Of a DNA stretch of 64,000 nucleotides, positions 25,083 to 38,200 are shown piece after piece. The stretch comes from Rallus limicola. Its lineage: Eukaryota > Chordata > Aves > Gruiformes > Rallidae. The translations under genes were made by a program, and so were the position numbers. The DNA lies in contig JAKCOZ010000304.1 in NCBI GenBank assembly GCA_022605955.1, forward strand, positions 1-64,000. The letters are read 5' to 3'. The notes beneath the pieces were generated by a model. It did not search any database. It had not been told where the DNA came from and worked only from the letters and a program-made list of their open reading frames with translations. Within the stretch, counting starts at the first letter, position 1, and every line of letters starts with the position of its first letter.

Positions 25083-27260
25083 ATGCCTTTCATGCCTAGC
25101 TTCTTTACTTTGGGAGTTATTGCTGGACGTTTAGCATGTTTTGAACTGCAGTCTGCTAGGGCCGAGAAAAGCACCGTAGGAGGTTCCAGGCATGTTCCCT
25201 CTTTCCAGGCAAAGGAAAAGGCTGAGAGCCAAAGTGACAGGGTCTGCTTGTGTGTCCTGTTAGGAGGTTTCAGACAAGCTATGCCTTTCAGGCCTAGCTT
25301 CTTTACTTTGGGAGTTATTGCTGGACGTTTAGCATGTTTTGAACTGCAGTCTGCTAGGGCCGAGAAAAGCACTGTAGGAGGTAGCAGGTATGTTCCTTCT
25401 TTCCAGGCAAAGGAAAAGGCTGAGAGCCAAAGTGACAGGGTCTGCTTGTGTGTCCTGTTAGGAGGTTTCAGACAAGCTATGCCTTTCAGTCCTAGCTTCT
25501 TTACTTTGGGAGTTATTGCTGGACGTTTAGCATGTTTTGAACTGCAGTCTGCTAGGGCCGAGAAAAGCACCGTAGGAGGTTCCAGGCATGTTCCCTCTTT
25601 CCAGGCAAAGGAAAAGGCTGAGAGCCAAAGTGACAGGGTCTGCTTGTGTGTCCTGTTAGGAGGTTTCAGACAAGCTATGCCTTTCATGCCTAGCTTCTTT
25701 ACTTTGGGAGTTATTGCTGGACGTTTAGCATGTTTTGAACTGCAGTCTGCTAGGGCCGAGAAAAGCACTGTAGGAGGTAGCAGGTATGTTCCTTCTTTCC
25801 AGGCAAAGGAAAAGGCTGAGAGCCAAAGTGACAGGGTCTGCTTGTGTGTCCTGTTAGGAGGTTTCAGACAAGCTATGCCTTTCATGCCTAGCTTCTTTAG
25901 TTTGGGAGTTATTGCTGGACGTTTAGCATGTTTTGAACTGCAGTCTGCTAGGGCCGAGAAAAGCACCGTAGGAGGTTCCAGGCATGTTCCCTCTTTCCAG
26001 GCAAAGGAAAAGGCTGAGAGCCAAAGTGACAGGGTCTGCTTGTGTGTCCTGTTAGGAGGTTTCAGACAAGCTATGCCTTTCAGGCCTAGCTTCTTTACTT
26101 TGGGAGTTATTGCTGGACGTTTAGCATGTTTTGAACTGCAGTCTGCTAGGGCCGAGAAAAGCACTGTAGGAGGTAGCAGGTATGTTCCTTCTTTCCAGGC
26201 AAAGGAAAAGGCTGAGAGCCAAAGTGACAGGGTCTGCTTGTGTGTCCTGTTAGGAGGTTTCAGACAAGCTATGCCTTTCAGTCCTAGCTTCTTTACTTTG
26301 GGAGTTATTGCTGGACGTTTAGCATGTTTTGAACTGCAGTCTGCTAGGGCCGAGAAAAGCACCGTAGGAGGTTCCAGGCATGTTCTCTCTTTCCAGGCAA
26401 AGGAAAAGGCTGAGAGCCAAAGTGACAGGGTCTGCTTGTGTGTCCTGTTAGGAGGTTTCAGACAAGCTATGCCTTTCATGCCTAGCTTCTTTACTTTGGG
26501 AGTTATTGCTGGACGTTTAGCATGTTTTGAACTGCAGTCTGCTAGGGCCGAGAAAAGCACCGTAGGAGGTTCCAGGCATGTTCCCTCTTTCCAGGCAAAG
26601 GAAAAGGCTGAGAGCCAAAGTGACAGGGTCTGCTTGTGTGTCCTGTTAGGAGGTTTCAGACAAGCTATGCCTTTCATGCCTAGCTTCTTTAGTTTGGGAG
26701 TTATTGCTGGACGTTTAGCATGTTTTGAACTGCAGTCTGCTAGGGCCGAGAAAAGCACCGTAGGAGGTTCCAGGCATGTTCCCTCTTTCCAGGCAAAGGA
26801 AAAGGCTGAGAGCCAAAGTGACAGGGTCTGCTTGTGTGTCCTGTTAGGAGGTTTCAGACAAGCTATGCCTTTCAGTCCTAGCTTCTTTACTTTGGGAGTT
26901 ATTGCTGGACGTTTAGCATGTTTTGAACTGCAGTCTGCTAGGGCCGAGAAAAGCACTGTAGGAGGTTCCAGGCATGTTCCCTCTTTCCAGGCAAAGGAAA
27001 AGGCTGAGAGCCAAAGTGACAGGGTCTGCTTGTGTGTCCTGTTAGGAGGTTTCAGACAAGCTATGCCTTTCAGTCCTAGCTTCTTTACTTTGGGAGTTAT
27101 TGCTGGACGTTTAGCATGTTTTGAACTGCAGTCTGCTAGGGCCGAGAAAAGCACCGTAGGAGGTTCCAGGCATGTTCCCTCTTTCCAGGCAAAGGAAAAG
27201 GCTGAGAGCCAAAGTGACAGGGTCTGCTTGTGTGTCCTGTTAGGAGGTTTCAGACAAGCT
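25083..27260. repeat. 11-monomer block with TTTAGTTTGG and GG B-site markers
   Basis: Unit order: MH, RY, SH, MY, MH*, RY, SH, MH, MH*, SH, SH, where * is C to G at monomer base 154 (TTTACTTTGG to TTTAGTTTGG). R units (GG B-site) occur near 25290 and 26082 and are always Y here. One unit has GTTCTCTC for GTTCCCTC near 26386. The preceding three units (24489-25082 after the 12-mer stop unit) are SH, MY, SH. Confidence 0.85.
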
Positions 27261-29240
27261 ATGCCTTTCATGCCTAGCTTCTTTACTTTGGGAGTTATTG
27301 CTGGACGTTTAGCATGTTTTGAACTGCAGTCTGCTAGGGCCGAGAAAAGCACCGTAGGAGGTTCCAGGCATGTTCCCTCTTTCCAGGCAAAGGAAAAGGC
27401 TGAGAGCCAAAGTGACAGGGTCTGCTTGTGTGTCCTGTTAGGAGGTTTCAGACAAGCTATGCCTTTCAGTCCTAGCTTCTTTACTTTGGGAGTTATTGCT
27501 GGACGTTTAGCATGTTTTGAACTGCAGTCTGCTAGGGCCGAGAAAAGCACTGTAGGAGGTAGCAGGTATGTTCCTTCTTTCCAGGCAAAGGAAAAGGCTG
27601 AGAGCCAAAGTGACAGGGTCTGCTTGTGTGTCCTGTTAGGAGGTTTCAGACAAGCTATGCCTTTCAGTCCTAGCTTCTTTACTTTGGGAGTTATTGCTGG
27701 ACGTTTAGCATGTTTTGAACTGCAGTCTGCTAGGGCCGAGAAAAGCACCGTAGGAGGTTCCAGGCATGTTCCCTCTTTCCAGGCAAAGGAAAAGGCTGAG
27801 AGCCAAAGTGACAGGGTCTGCTTGTGTGTCCTGTTAGGAGGTTTCAGACAAGCTATGCCTTTCATGCCTAGCTTCTTTACTTTGGGAGTTATTGCTGGAC
27901 GTTTAGCATGTTTTGAACTGCAGTCTGCTAGGGCCGAGAAAAGCACTGTAGGAGGTAGCAGGTATGTTCCTTCTTTCCAGGCAAAGGAAAAGGCTGAGAG
28001 CCAAAGTGACAGGGTCTGCTTGTGTGTCCTGTTAGGAGGTTTCAGACAAGCTATGCCTTTCATGCCTAGCTTCTTTAGTTTGGGAGTTATTGCTGGACGT
28101 TTAGCATGTTTTGAACTGCAGTCTGCTAGGGCCGATAAAAGCACCGTAGGAGGTTCCAGGCATGTTCCCTCTTTCCAGGCAAAGGAAAAGGCTGAGAGCC
28201 AAAGTGACAGGGTCTGCTTGTGTGTCCTGTTAGGAGGTTTCAGACAAGCTATGCCTTTCAGGCCTAGCTTCTTTACTTTGGGAGTTATTGCTGGACGTTT
28301 AGCATGTTTTGAACTGCAGTCTGCTAGGGCCGAGAAAAGCACTGTAGGAGGTAGCAGGTATGTTCCTTCTTTCCAGGCAAAGGAAAAGGCTGAGAGCCAA
28401 AGTGACAGGGTCTGCTTGTGTGTCCTGTTAGGAGGTTTCAGACAAGCTATGCCTTTCAGTCCTAGCTTCTTTACTTTGGGAGTTATTGCTGGACGTTTAG
28501 CATGTTTTGAACTGCAGTCTGCTAGGGCCGAGAAAAGCACCGTAGGAGGTTCCAGGCATGTTCCCTCTTTCCAGGCAAAGGAAAAGGCTGAGAGCCAAAG
28601 TGACAGGGTCTGCTTGTGTGTCCTGTTAGGAGGTTTCAGACAAGCTATGCCTTTCATGCCTAGCTTCTTTAGTTTGGGAGTTATTGCTGGACGTTTAGCA
28701 TGTTTTGAACTGCAGTCTGCTAGGGCCGAGAAAAGCACCGTAGGAGGTTCCAGGCATGTTCCCTCTTTCCAGGCAAAGGAAAAGGCTGAGAGCCAAAGTG
28801 ACAGGGTCTGCTTGTGTGTCCTGTTAGGAGGTTTCAGACAAGCTATGCCTTTCAGTCCTAGCTTCTTTACTTTGGGAGTTATTGCTGGACGTTTAGCATG
28901 TTTTGAACTGCAGTCTGCTAGGGCCGAGAAAAGCACTGTAGGAGGTTCCAGGCATGTTCCCTCTTTCCAGGCAAAGGAAAAGGCTGAGAGCCAAAGTGAC
29001 AGGGTCTGCTTGTGTGTCCTGTTAGGAGGTTTCAGACAAGCTATGCCTTTCAGTCCTAGCTTCTTTACTTTGGGAGTTATTGCTGGACGTTTAGCATGTT
29101 TTGAACTGCAGTCTGCTAGGGCCGAGAAAAGCACCGTAGGAGGTTCCAGGCATGTTCCCTCTTTCCAGGCAAAGGAAAAGGCTGAGAGCCAAAGTGACAG
29201 GGTCTGCTTGTGTGTCCTGTTAGGAGGTTTCAGACAAGCT
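27261..29240. repeat. 10-monomer derivative of the preceding 11-mer
   Basis: Unit order: MH, SY, SH, MY, MH*, RY, SH, MH*, SH, SH. It aligns to 25083-27260 with one B-site change (SY for RY) and loss of the single MH unit that lies between SH and MH* in the longer copy. The unit at about 28071 also has GAG to GAT near 28136. It is followed at 29241 by a shorter repeat of the same theme (MH, MH*, SH, SH). Confidence 0.85.
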
Positions 29241-32200
29241 ATGCCTTTCATGCCTAGCTTCTTTACTTTGGGAGTTATTGCTGGACGTTTAGCATGTTTT
29301 GAACTGCAGTCTGCTAGGGCCGAGAAAAGCACCGTAGGAGGTTCCAGGCATGTTCCCTCTTTCCAGGCAAAGGAAAAGGCTGAGAGCCAAAGTGACAGGG
29401 TCTGCTTGTGTGTCCTGGTAGGAGGTTTCAGACAAGCTATGCCTTTCATGCCTAGCTTCTTTAGTTTGGGAGTTATTGCTGGACGTTTAGCATGTTTTGA
29501 ACTGCAGTCTGCTAGGGCCGAGAAAAGCACCGTAGGAGGTTCCAGGCATGTTCCCTCTTTCCAGGCAAAGGAAAAGGCTGAGAGCCAAAGTGACAGGGTC
29601 TGCTTGTGTGTCCTGTTAGGAGGTTTCAGACAAGCTATGCCTTTCAGTCCTAGCTTCTTTACTTTGGGAGTTATTGCTGGACGTTTAGCATGTTTTGAAC
29701 TGCAGTCTGCTAGGGCCGAGAAAAGCACCGTAGGAGGTTCCAGGCATGTTCCCTCTTTCCAGGCAAAGGAAAAGGCTGAGAGCCAAAGTGACAGGGTCTG
29801 CTTGTGTGTCCTGTTAGGAGGTTTCAGACAAGCTATGCCTTTCAGTCCTAGCTTCTTTACTTTGGGAGTTATTGCTGGACGTTTAGCATGTTTTGAACTG
29901 CAGTCTGCTAGGGCCGAGAAAAGCACCGTAGGAGGTTCCAGGCATGTTCCCTCTTTCCAGGCAAAGGAAAAGGCTGAGAGCCAAAGTGACAGGGTCTGCT
30001 TGTGTGTCCTGTTAGGAGGTTTCAGACAAGCTATGCCTTTCAGTCCTAGCTTCTTTACTTTGGGAGTTATTGCTGGACGTTTAGCATGTTTTGAACTGCA
30101 GTCTGCTAGGGCCGAGAAAAGCACTGTAGGAGGTAGCAGGTATGTTCCTTCTTTCCAGGCAAAGGAAAAGGCTGAGAGCCAAAGTGACAGGGTCTGCTTG
30201 TGTGTCCTGTTAGGAGGTTTCAGACAAGCTATGCCTTTCATGCCTAGCTTCTTTACTTTGGGAGTTATTGCTGGACGTTTAGCATGTTTTGAACTGCAGT
30301 CTGCTAGGGCCGAGAAAAGCACCGTAGGAGGTAGCAGGTATGTTCCCTCTTTCCAGGCAAAGGAAAAGGCTGAGAGCCAAAGTGACAGGGTCTGCTTGTG
30401 TGTCCTGTTAGGAGGTTTCAGACAAGCTATGCCTTTCATGCCTAGCTTCTTTACTTTGGGAGTTATTGCTGGACGTTTAGCATGTTTTGAACTGCAGTCT
30501 GCTAGGGCCGAGAAAAGCACCGTAGGAGGTTCCAGGCATGTTCCCTCTTTCCAGGCAAAGGAAAAGGCTGAGAGCCAAAGTGACAGGGTCTGCTTGTGTG
30601 TCCTGTTAGGAGGTTTCAGACAAGCTATGCCTTTCAGTCCTAGCTTCTTTACTTTGGGAGTTATTGCTGGACGTTTAGCATGTTTTTAACTGCAGTCTGC
30701 TAGGGCCGAGAAAAGCACTGTAGGAGGTAGCAGGTATGTTCCTTCTTTCCAGGCAAAGGAAAAGGCTGAGAGCCAAAGTGACAGGGTCTGCTTGTGTGTC
30801 CTGTTAGGAGGTTTCAGACAAGCTATGCCTTTCATGCCTAGCTTCTTTACTTTGGGAGTTATTGCTGGACGTTTAGCATGTTTTGAACTGCAGTCTGCTA
30901 GGGCCGAGAAAAGCACCGTAGGAGGTTCCAGGCATGTTCCCTCTTTCCAGGCAAAGGAAAAGGCTGAGAGCCAAAGTGACAGGGTCTGCTTGTGTGTCCT
31001 GTTAGGAGGTTTCAGACAAGCTATGCCTTTCAGTCCTAGCTTCTTTACTTTGGGAGTTATTGCTGGACGTTTAGCATGTTTTGAACTGCAGTCTGCTAGG
31101 GCCGAGAAAAGCACCGTAGGAGGTTCCAGGCATGTTCCCTCTTTCCAGGCAAAGGAAAAGGCTGAGAGCCAAAGTGACAGGGTCTGCTTGTGTGTCCTGT
31201 TAGGAGGTTTCAGACAAGCTATGCCTTTCAGTCCTAGCTTCTTTACTTTGGGAGTTATTGCTGGACGTTTAGCATGTTTTGAACTGCAGTCTGCTAGGGC
31301 CGAGAAAAGCACCGTAGGAGGTTCCAGGCATGTTCCCTCTTTCCAGGCAAAGGAAAAGGCTGAGAGCCAAAGTGACAGGGTCTGCTTGTGTGTCCTGTTA
31401 GGAGGTTTCAGACAAGCTATGCCTTTCAGTCCTAGCTTCTTTACTTTGGGAGTTATTGCTGGACGTTTAGCATGTTTTGAACTGCAGTCTGCTAGGGCCG
31501 AGAAAAGCACCGTAGGAGCTTCCAGGCATGTTCCCTCTTTCCAGGCAAAGGAAAAGGCTGAGAGCCAAAGTGACAGGGTCTGCTTGTGTGTCCTGTTAGG
31601 AGGTTTCAGACAAGCTATGCCTTTCATGCCTAGCTTCTTTACTTTGGGAGTTATTGCTGGACGTTTAGCATGTTTTGAACTGCAGTCTGCTAGGGCCGAG
31701 AAAAGCACTGTAGGAGGTAGCAGGTATGTTCCTTCTTTCCAGGCAAAGGAAAAGGCTGAGAGCCAAAGTGACAGGGTCTGCTTGTGTGTCCTGTTAGGAG
31801 GTTTCAGACAAGCTATGCCTTTCAGTCCTAGCTTCTTTACTTTGGGAGTTATTGCTGGACGTTTAGCATGTTTTGAACTGCAGTCTGCTAGGGCCGAGAA
31901 AAGCACCGTAGGAGGTTCCAGGCATGTTCCCTCTTTCCAGGCAAAGGAAAAGGCTGAGAGCCAAAGTGACAGGGTCTGCTTGTGTGTCCTGTTAGGAGGT
32001 TTAAGACAAGCTATGCCTTTCAGTCCTAGCTTCTTTACTTTGGGAGTTATTGCTGGACGTTTAGCATGTTTTGAACTGCAGTCTGCTAGGGCCGAGAAAA
32101 GCACCGTAGGAGGTAGCAGGTATGTTCCCTCTTTCCAGGCAAAGGAAAAGGCTGAGAGCCAAAGTGACAGGGTCTGCTTGTGTGTCCTGTTAGGAGGTTT

Positions 32201-35200
32201 CAGACAAGCTATGCCTTTCATGCCTAGCTTCTTTACTTTGGGAGTTATTGCTGGACGTTTAGCATGTTTTGAACTGCAGTCTGCTAGGGCCGAGAAAAGC
32301 ACCGTAGGAGGTTCCAGGCATGTTCCCTCTTTCCAGGCAAAGGAAAAGGCTGAGAGCCAAAGTGACAGGGTCTGCTTGTGTGTCCTGTTAGGAGGTTTCA
32401 GACAAGCTATGCCTTTCAGTCCTAGCTTCTTTACTTTGGGAGTTATTGCTGGACGTTTAGCATGTTTTGAACTGCAGTCTGCTAGGGCCGAGAAAAGCAC
32501 CGTAGGAGGTTCCAGGCATGTTCCTTCTTTCCAGGCAAAGGAAAAGGCTGAGAGCCAAAGTGACAGGGTCTGCTTGTGTGTCCTGTTAGGAGGTTTCAGA
32601 CAAGCTATGCCTTTCAGTCCTAGCTTCTTTACTTTGGGAGTTATTGCTGGACGTTTAGCATGTTTTGAACTGCAGTCTGCTAGGGCCGAGAAAAGCACCG
32701 TAGGAGGTTCCAGGCATGTTCCCTCTTTCCAGGCAAAGGAAAAGGCTGAGAGCCAAAGTGACAGGGTCTGCTTGTGTGTCCTGTTAGGAGGTTTCAGACA
32801 AGCTATGCCTTTCATGCCTAGCTTCTTTACTTTGGGAGTTATTGCTGGACGTTTAGCATGTTTTGAACTGCAGTCTGCTAGGGCCGAGAAAAGCACCGTA
32901 GGAGGTTCCAGGCATGTTCCCTCTTTCCATGCAAAGGAAAAGGCTGAGAGCCAAAGTGACAGGGTCTGCTTGTGTGTCCTGGTAGGAGGTTTCAGACAAG
33001 CTATGCCTTTCAGTCTTAGCTTCTTTACTTTGGGAGTTATTGCTGGACGTTTAGCATGTTTTGAACTGCAGTCTGCTAGGGCCGAGAAAAGCACCGTAGG
33101 AGGTTCCAGGCATGTTCCCTCTTTCCAGGCAAAGGAAAAGGCTGAGAGCCAAAGTGACAGGGTCTGCTTGTGTGTCCTGTTAGGAGGTTTCAGACAAGCT
33201 ATGCCTTTCAGTCCTAGCTTCTTTACTTTGGGAGTTATTGCTGGACGTTTAGCATGTTTTGAACTGCAGTCTGCTAGGGCCGAGAAAAGCACCGTAGGAG
33301 GTTCCAGGCATGTTCCCTCTTTCCAGGCAAAGGAAAAGGCTGAGAGCCAAAGTGACAGGGTCTGCTTGTGTGTCCTGTTAGGAGGTTTCAGACAAGCTAT
33401 GCCTTTCATGCCTAGCTTCTTTACTTTGGGAGTTATTGCTGGACGTTTAGCATGTTTTGAACTGCAGTCTGCTAGGGCCGAGAAAAGCACCGTAGGAGGT
33501 TCCAGGCATGTTCCCTCTTTCCAGGCAAAGGAAAAGGCTGAGAGCCAAAATGACAGGGTCTGCTTGTGTGTCCTGTTAGGAGGTTTTAGACAAGCTATGC
33601 CTTTCAGTCCTAGCTTCTTTACTTTGGGAGTTATTGCTGGACGTTTAGCATGTTTTGAACTGCAGTCTGCTAGGGCCGAGAAAAGCACTGTAGGAGGTAG
33701 CAGGTATGTTCCTTCTTTCCAGGAAAAGGAAAAGCCTGAGAGCCAAAGTGACAGGGTCTGCTTGTGTGTCCTGTTAGGAGGTTTCAGACAAGCTATGCCT
33801 TTCAGTCCTAGCTTCTTTACTTTGGGAGTTATTGCTGGACGTTTAGCATGTTTTGAACTGCAGTCTGCTAGGGCCGAGAAAAGCACCGTAGGAGGTTCCA
33901 GGCATGTTCCCTCTTTCCAGGCAAAGGAAAAGGCTGAGAGCCAAAGTGACAGGGTCTGCTTGTGTGTCCTGTTAGGAGGTTTCAGACAAGCTATGCCTTT
34001 CATGCCTAGCTTCTTTACTTTGGGAGTTATTGCTGGACGTTTAGCATGTTTTGAACTGCAGTCTGCTAGGGCCGAGAAAAGCACCGTAGGAGGTTCCAGG
34101 CATGTTCCCTCTTTCCAGGCAAAGGAAAAGGCTGAGAGCCAAAGTGACAGGGTCTGCTTGTGTGTCCTGTTAGGAGGTTTCAGACAAGCTATGCCTTTCA
34201 GTCCTAGCTTCTTTACTTTGGGAGTTATTGCTGGACGTTTAGCATGTTTTGAACTGCAGTCTGCTAGGGCCGAGAAAAGCACCGTAGGAGGTTCCAGGCA
34301 TGTTCCCTCTTTCCAGGCAAAGGAAAAGGCTGAGAGCCAAAGTGACAGGGTCTGCTTGTGTGTCCTGTTAGGAGGTTTCAGACAAGCTATGCCTTTCAGT
34401 CCTAGCTTCTTTACTTTGGGAGTTATTGCTGGACGTTTAGCATGTTTTGAACTGCAGTCTGCTAGGGCCGAGAAAAGCACCGTAGGAGGTTCCAGGCATG
34501 TTCCCTCTTTCCAGGCAAAGGAAAAGGCTGAGAGCCAAAGTGACAGGGTCTGCTTGTGTGTCCTGTTAGGAGGTTTCAGACAAGCTATGCCTTTCATGCC
34601 TAGCTTCTTTACTTTGGGAGTTATTGCTGGACGTTTAGCATGTTTTGAACTGCAGTCTGCTAGGGCCGAGAAAAGCACCGTAGGAGGTTCCAGGCATGTT
34701 CCCTCTTTCCAGGCAAAGGAAAAGGCTGAGAGCCAAAGTGACAGGGTCTGCTTGTGTGTCCTGTTAGGAGGTTTCAGACAAGCTATGCCTTTCATGCCTA
34801 GCTTCTTTACTTTGGGAGTTATTGCTGGACGTTTAGCATGTTTTGAACTGCAGTCTGCTAGGGCCGAGAAAAGCACTGTAGGAGGTAGCAGGTATGTTCC
34901 TTCTTTCCAGGCAAAGGAAAAGGCTGAGAGCCAAAGTGACAGGGTCTGCTTGTGTGTCCTGTTAGGAGGTTTCAGACAAGCTATGCCTTTCAGTCCTAGC
35001 TTCTTGACTTTGGGAGTTATTGCTGGACGTTTAGCATGTTTTGAACTGCAGTCTGCTAGGGCCGAGAAAAGCACTGTAGGAGGTAGCAGGTATGTTCCTT
35101 CTTTCCAGGCAAAGGAAAAGGCTGAGAGCCAAAGTGACAGGGTCTGCTTGTGTGTCCTGTTAGGAGGTTTCAGACAAGCTATGCCTTTCAGGCCTAGCTT

Positions 35201-38200
35201 CTTTACTTTGGGAGTTATTGCTGGACGTTTAGCATGTTTTGAACTGCAGTCTGCTAGGGCCGAGAAAAGCACCGTAGGAGGTACCAGGCATGTTCCCTCT
35301 TTCCAGGCAAAGGAAAAGGCTGAGAGCCAAAGTGACAGGGTCTGCTGGTGTGTCCTGTTAGGAGGTTTCAGACAAGCTATGCCTTTCATGCCTAGCTTCT
35401 TTACTTTGGGAGTTATTGCTGGACGTTTAGCATGTTTTGAACTGCAGTCTGCTAGGGCCGAGAAAAGCACTGTAGGAGGTTCCAGGCATGTTCCCTCTTT
35501 CCAGGCAAAGGAAAAGGCTGAGAGCCAAAGTGACAGGGTCTGCTTGTGTGTCCTGTTAGGAGGTTTCAGACAAGCTATGCCTTTCAGTCCTAGCTTCTTT
35601 ACTTTGGGAGTTATTGCTGGACGTTTAGCATGTTTTGAACTGCAGTCTGCTAGGGCCGAGAAAAGCACCGTAGGAGCTTCCAGGCATGTTCCCTCTTTCC
35701 AGGCAAAGGAAAAGGCTGAGAGCCAAAGTGACAGGGTCTGCTTGTGTGTCCTGTTAGGAGGTTTCAGACAAGCTATGCCTTTCATGCCTAGCTTCTTTAC
35801 TTTGGGAGTTATTGCTGGACGTTTAGCATGTTTTGAACTGCAGTCTGCTAGGGCCGAGAAAAGCACCGTAGGATCTTCCAGGCATGTTCCCTCTTTCCAG
35901 GCAAAGGAAAAGGCTGAGAGCCAAAGTGACAGGGTCTGCTTGTGTGTCCTGTTAGGAGGTTTCAGACAAGCTATGCCTTTCATGCCTAGCTTCTTGACTT
36001 TGGGAGTTATTGCTGGACGTTTAGCATGTTTTGAACTGCAGTCTGCTAGGGCCGAGAAAAGCACCGTAGGAGCTTCCAGGCATGTTCCCTCTTTCCAGGC
36101 AAAGGAAAAGGCTGAGAGCCAAAGTGACAGGGTCTGCTTGTGTGTCCTGTTAGGAGGTTTCAGACAAGCTATGCCTTTCAGTCCTAGCTTCTTTACTTTG
36201 GGAGTTATTGCTGGACGTTTAGCATGTTTTGAACTGCAGTCTGCTAGGGCCGAGAAAAGCACCGTAGGAGGTTCCAGGCATGTTCCCTCTTTCCAGGCAA
36301 AGGAAAAGGCTGAGAGCCAAAGTGACAGGGTCTGCTTGTGTGTCCTGTTAGGAGGTTTCAGACAAGCTATGCCTTTCATGCCTAGCTTCTTTACTTTGGG
36401 AGTTATTGCTGGACGTTTAGCATGTTTTGAACTGCAGTCTGCTAGGGCCGAGAAAAGCACTGTAGGAGGTAGCAGGTATGTTCCTTCTTTCCAGGCAAAG
36501 GAAAAGGCTGAGAGCCAAAGTGACAGGGTCTGCTTGTGTGTCCTGTTAGGAGGTTTCAGACAAGCTATGCCTTTCAGTCCTAGCTTCTTTACTTTGGGAG
36601 TTATTGCTGGACGTTTAGCATGTTTTGAACTGCAGTCTGCTAGGGCCGAGAAAAGCACCGTAGGAGGTTCCAGGCATGTTCCCTCTTTCCAGGCAAAGGA
36701 AAAGGCTGAGAGCCAAAGTGACAGGGTCTGCTTGTGTGTCCTGTTAGGAGGTTTCAGACAAGCTATGCCTTTCATGCCTAGCTTCTTTACTTTGGGAGTT
36801 ATTGCTGGACGTTTAGCATGTTTTGAACTGCAGTCTGCTAGGGCCGAGAAAAGCACTGTAGGAGGTAGCAGGTATGTTCCTTCTTTCCAGGCAAAGGAAA
36901 AGGCTGAGAGCCAAAGTGACAGGGTCTGCTTGTGTGTCCTGTTAGGAGGTTTCAGACAAGCTATGCCTTTCAGTCCTAGCTTCTTTACTTTGGGAGTTAT
37001 TGCTGGACGTTTAGCATGTTTTGAACTGCAGTCTGCTAGGGCCGAGAAAAGCACCGTAGGAGGTTCCAGGCATGTTCCCTCTTTCCAGGCAAAGGAAAAG
37101 GCTGAGAGCCAAAGTGACAGGGTCTGCTTGTGTGTCCTGTTAGGAGGTTTCAGACAAGCTATGCCTTTCAGTCCTAGCTTCTTTACTTTGGGAGTTATTG
37201 CTGGACGTTTAGCATGTTTTGAACTGCAGTCTGCTAGGGCCGAGAAAAGCACCGTAGGAGGTTCCAGGCATGTTCCCTCTTTCCAGGCAAAGGAAAAGGC
37301 TGAGAGCCAAAGTGACAGGGTCTGCTTGTGTGTCCTGTTAGGAGGTTTCAGACAAGCTATGCCTTTCAGTCCTAGCTTCTTTACTTTGGGAGTTATTGCT
37401 GGACGTTTAGCATGTTTTGAACTGCAGTCTGCTAGGGCCGAGAAAAGCACCGTAGGAGGTTCCAGGCATGTTCCCTCTTTCCAGGCAAAGGAAAAGGCTG
37501 AGAGCCAAAGTGACAGGGTCTGCTTGTGTGTCCTGTTAGGAGGTTTCAGACAAGCTATGCCTTTCAGTCCTAGCTTCTTTACTTTGGGAGTTATTGCTGG
37601 ACGTTTAGCATGTTTTGAACTGCAGTCTGCTAGGGCCGAGAAAAGCACCGTAGGAGGTTCCAGGCATGTTCCCTCTTTCCAGGCAAAGGAAAAGGCTGAG
37701 AGCCAAAGTGACAGGGTCTGCTTGTGTGTCCTGTTAGGAGGTTTCAGACAAGCTATGCCTTTCATGCCTAGCTTCTTTACTTTGGGAGTTATTGCTGGAC
37801 GTTTAGCATGTTTTGAACTGCAGTCTGCTAGGGCCGAGAAAAGCACTGTAGGAGGTAGCAGGTATGTTCCTTCTTACCAGGCAAAGGAAAAGGCTGAGAG
37901 CCAAAGTGACAGGGTCTGCTTGTGTGTCCTGTTAGGAGGTTTCAGACAAGCTATGCCTTTCAGTCCTAGCTTCTTTACTTTGGGAGTTATTGCTGGACGT
38001 TTAGCATGTTTTGAACTGCAGTCTGCTAGGGCCGAGAAAAGCACCGTAGGAGGTTCCAGGCATGTTCCCTCTTTCCAGGCAAAGGAAAAGGCTGAGAGCC
38101 AAAGTGACAGGGTCTGCTTGTGTGTCCTGTTAGGAGGTTTCAGACAAGCTATGCCTTTCATGCCTAGCTTCTTTACTTTGGGAGTTATTGCTGGACGTTT

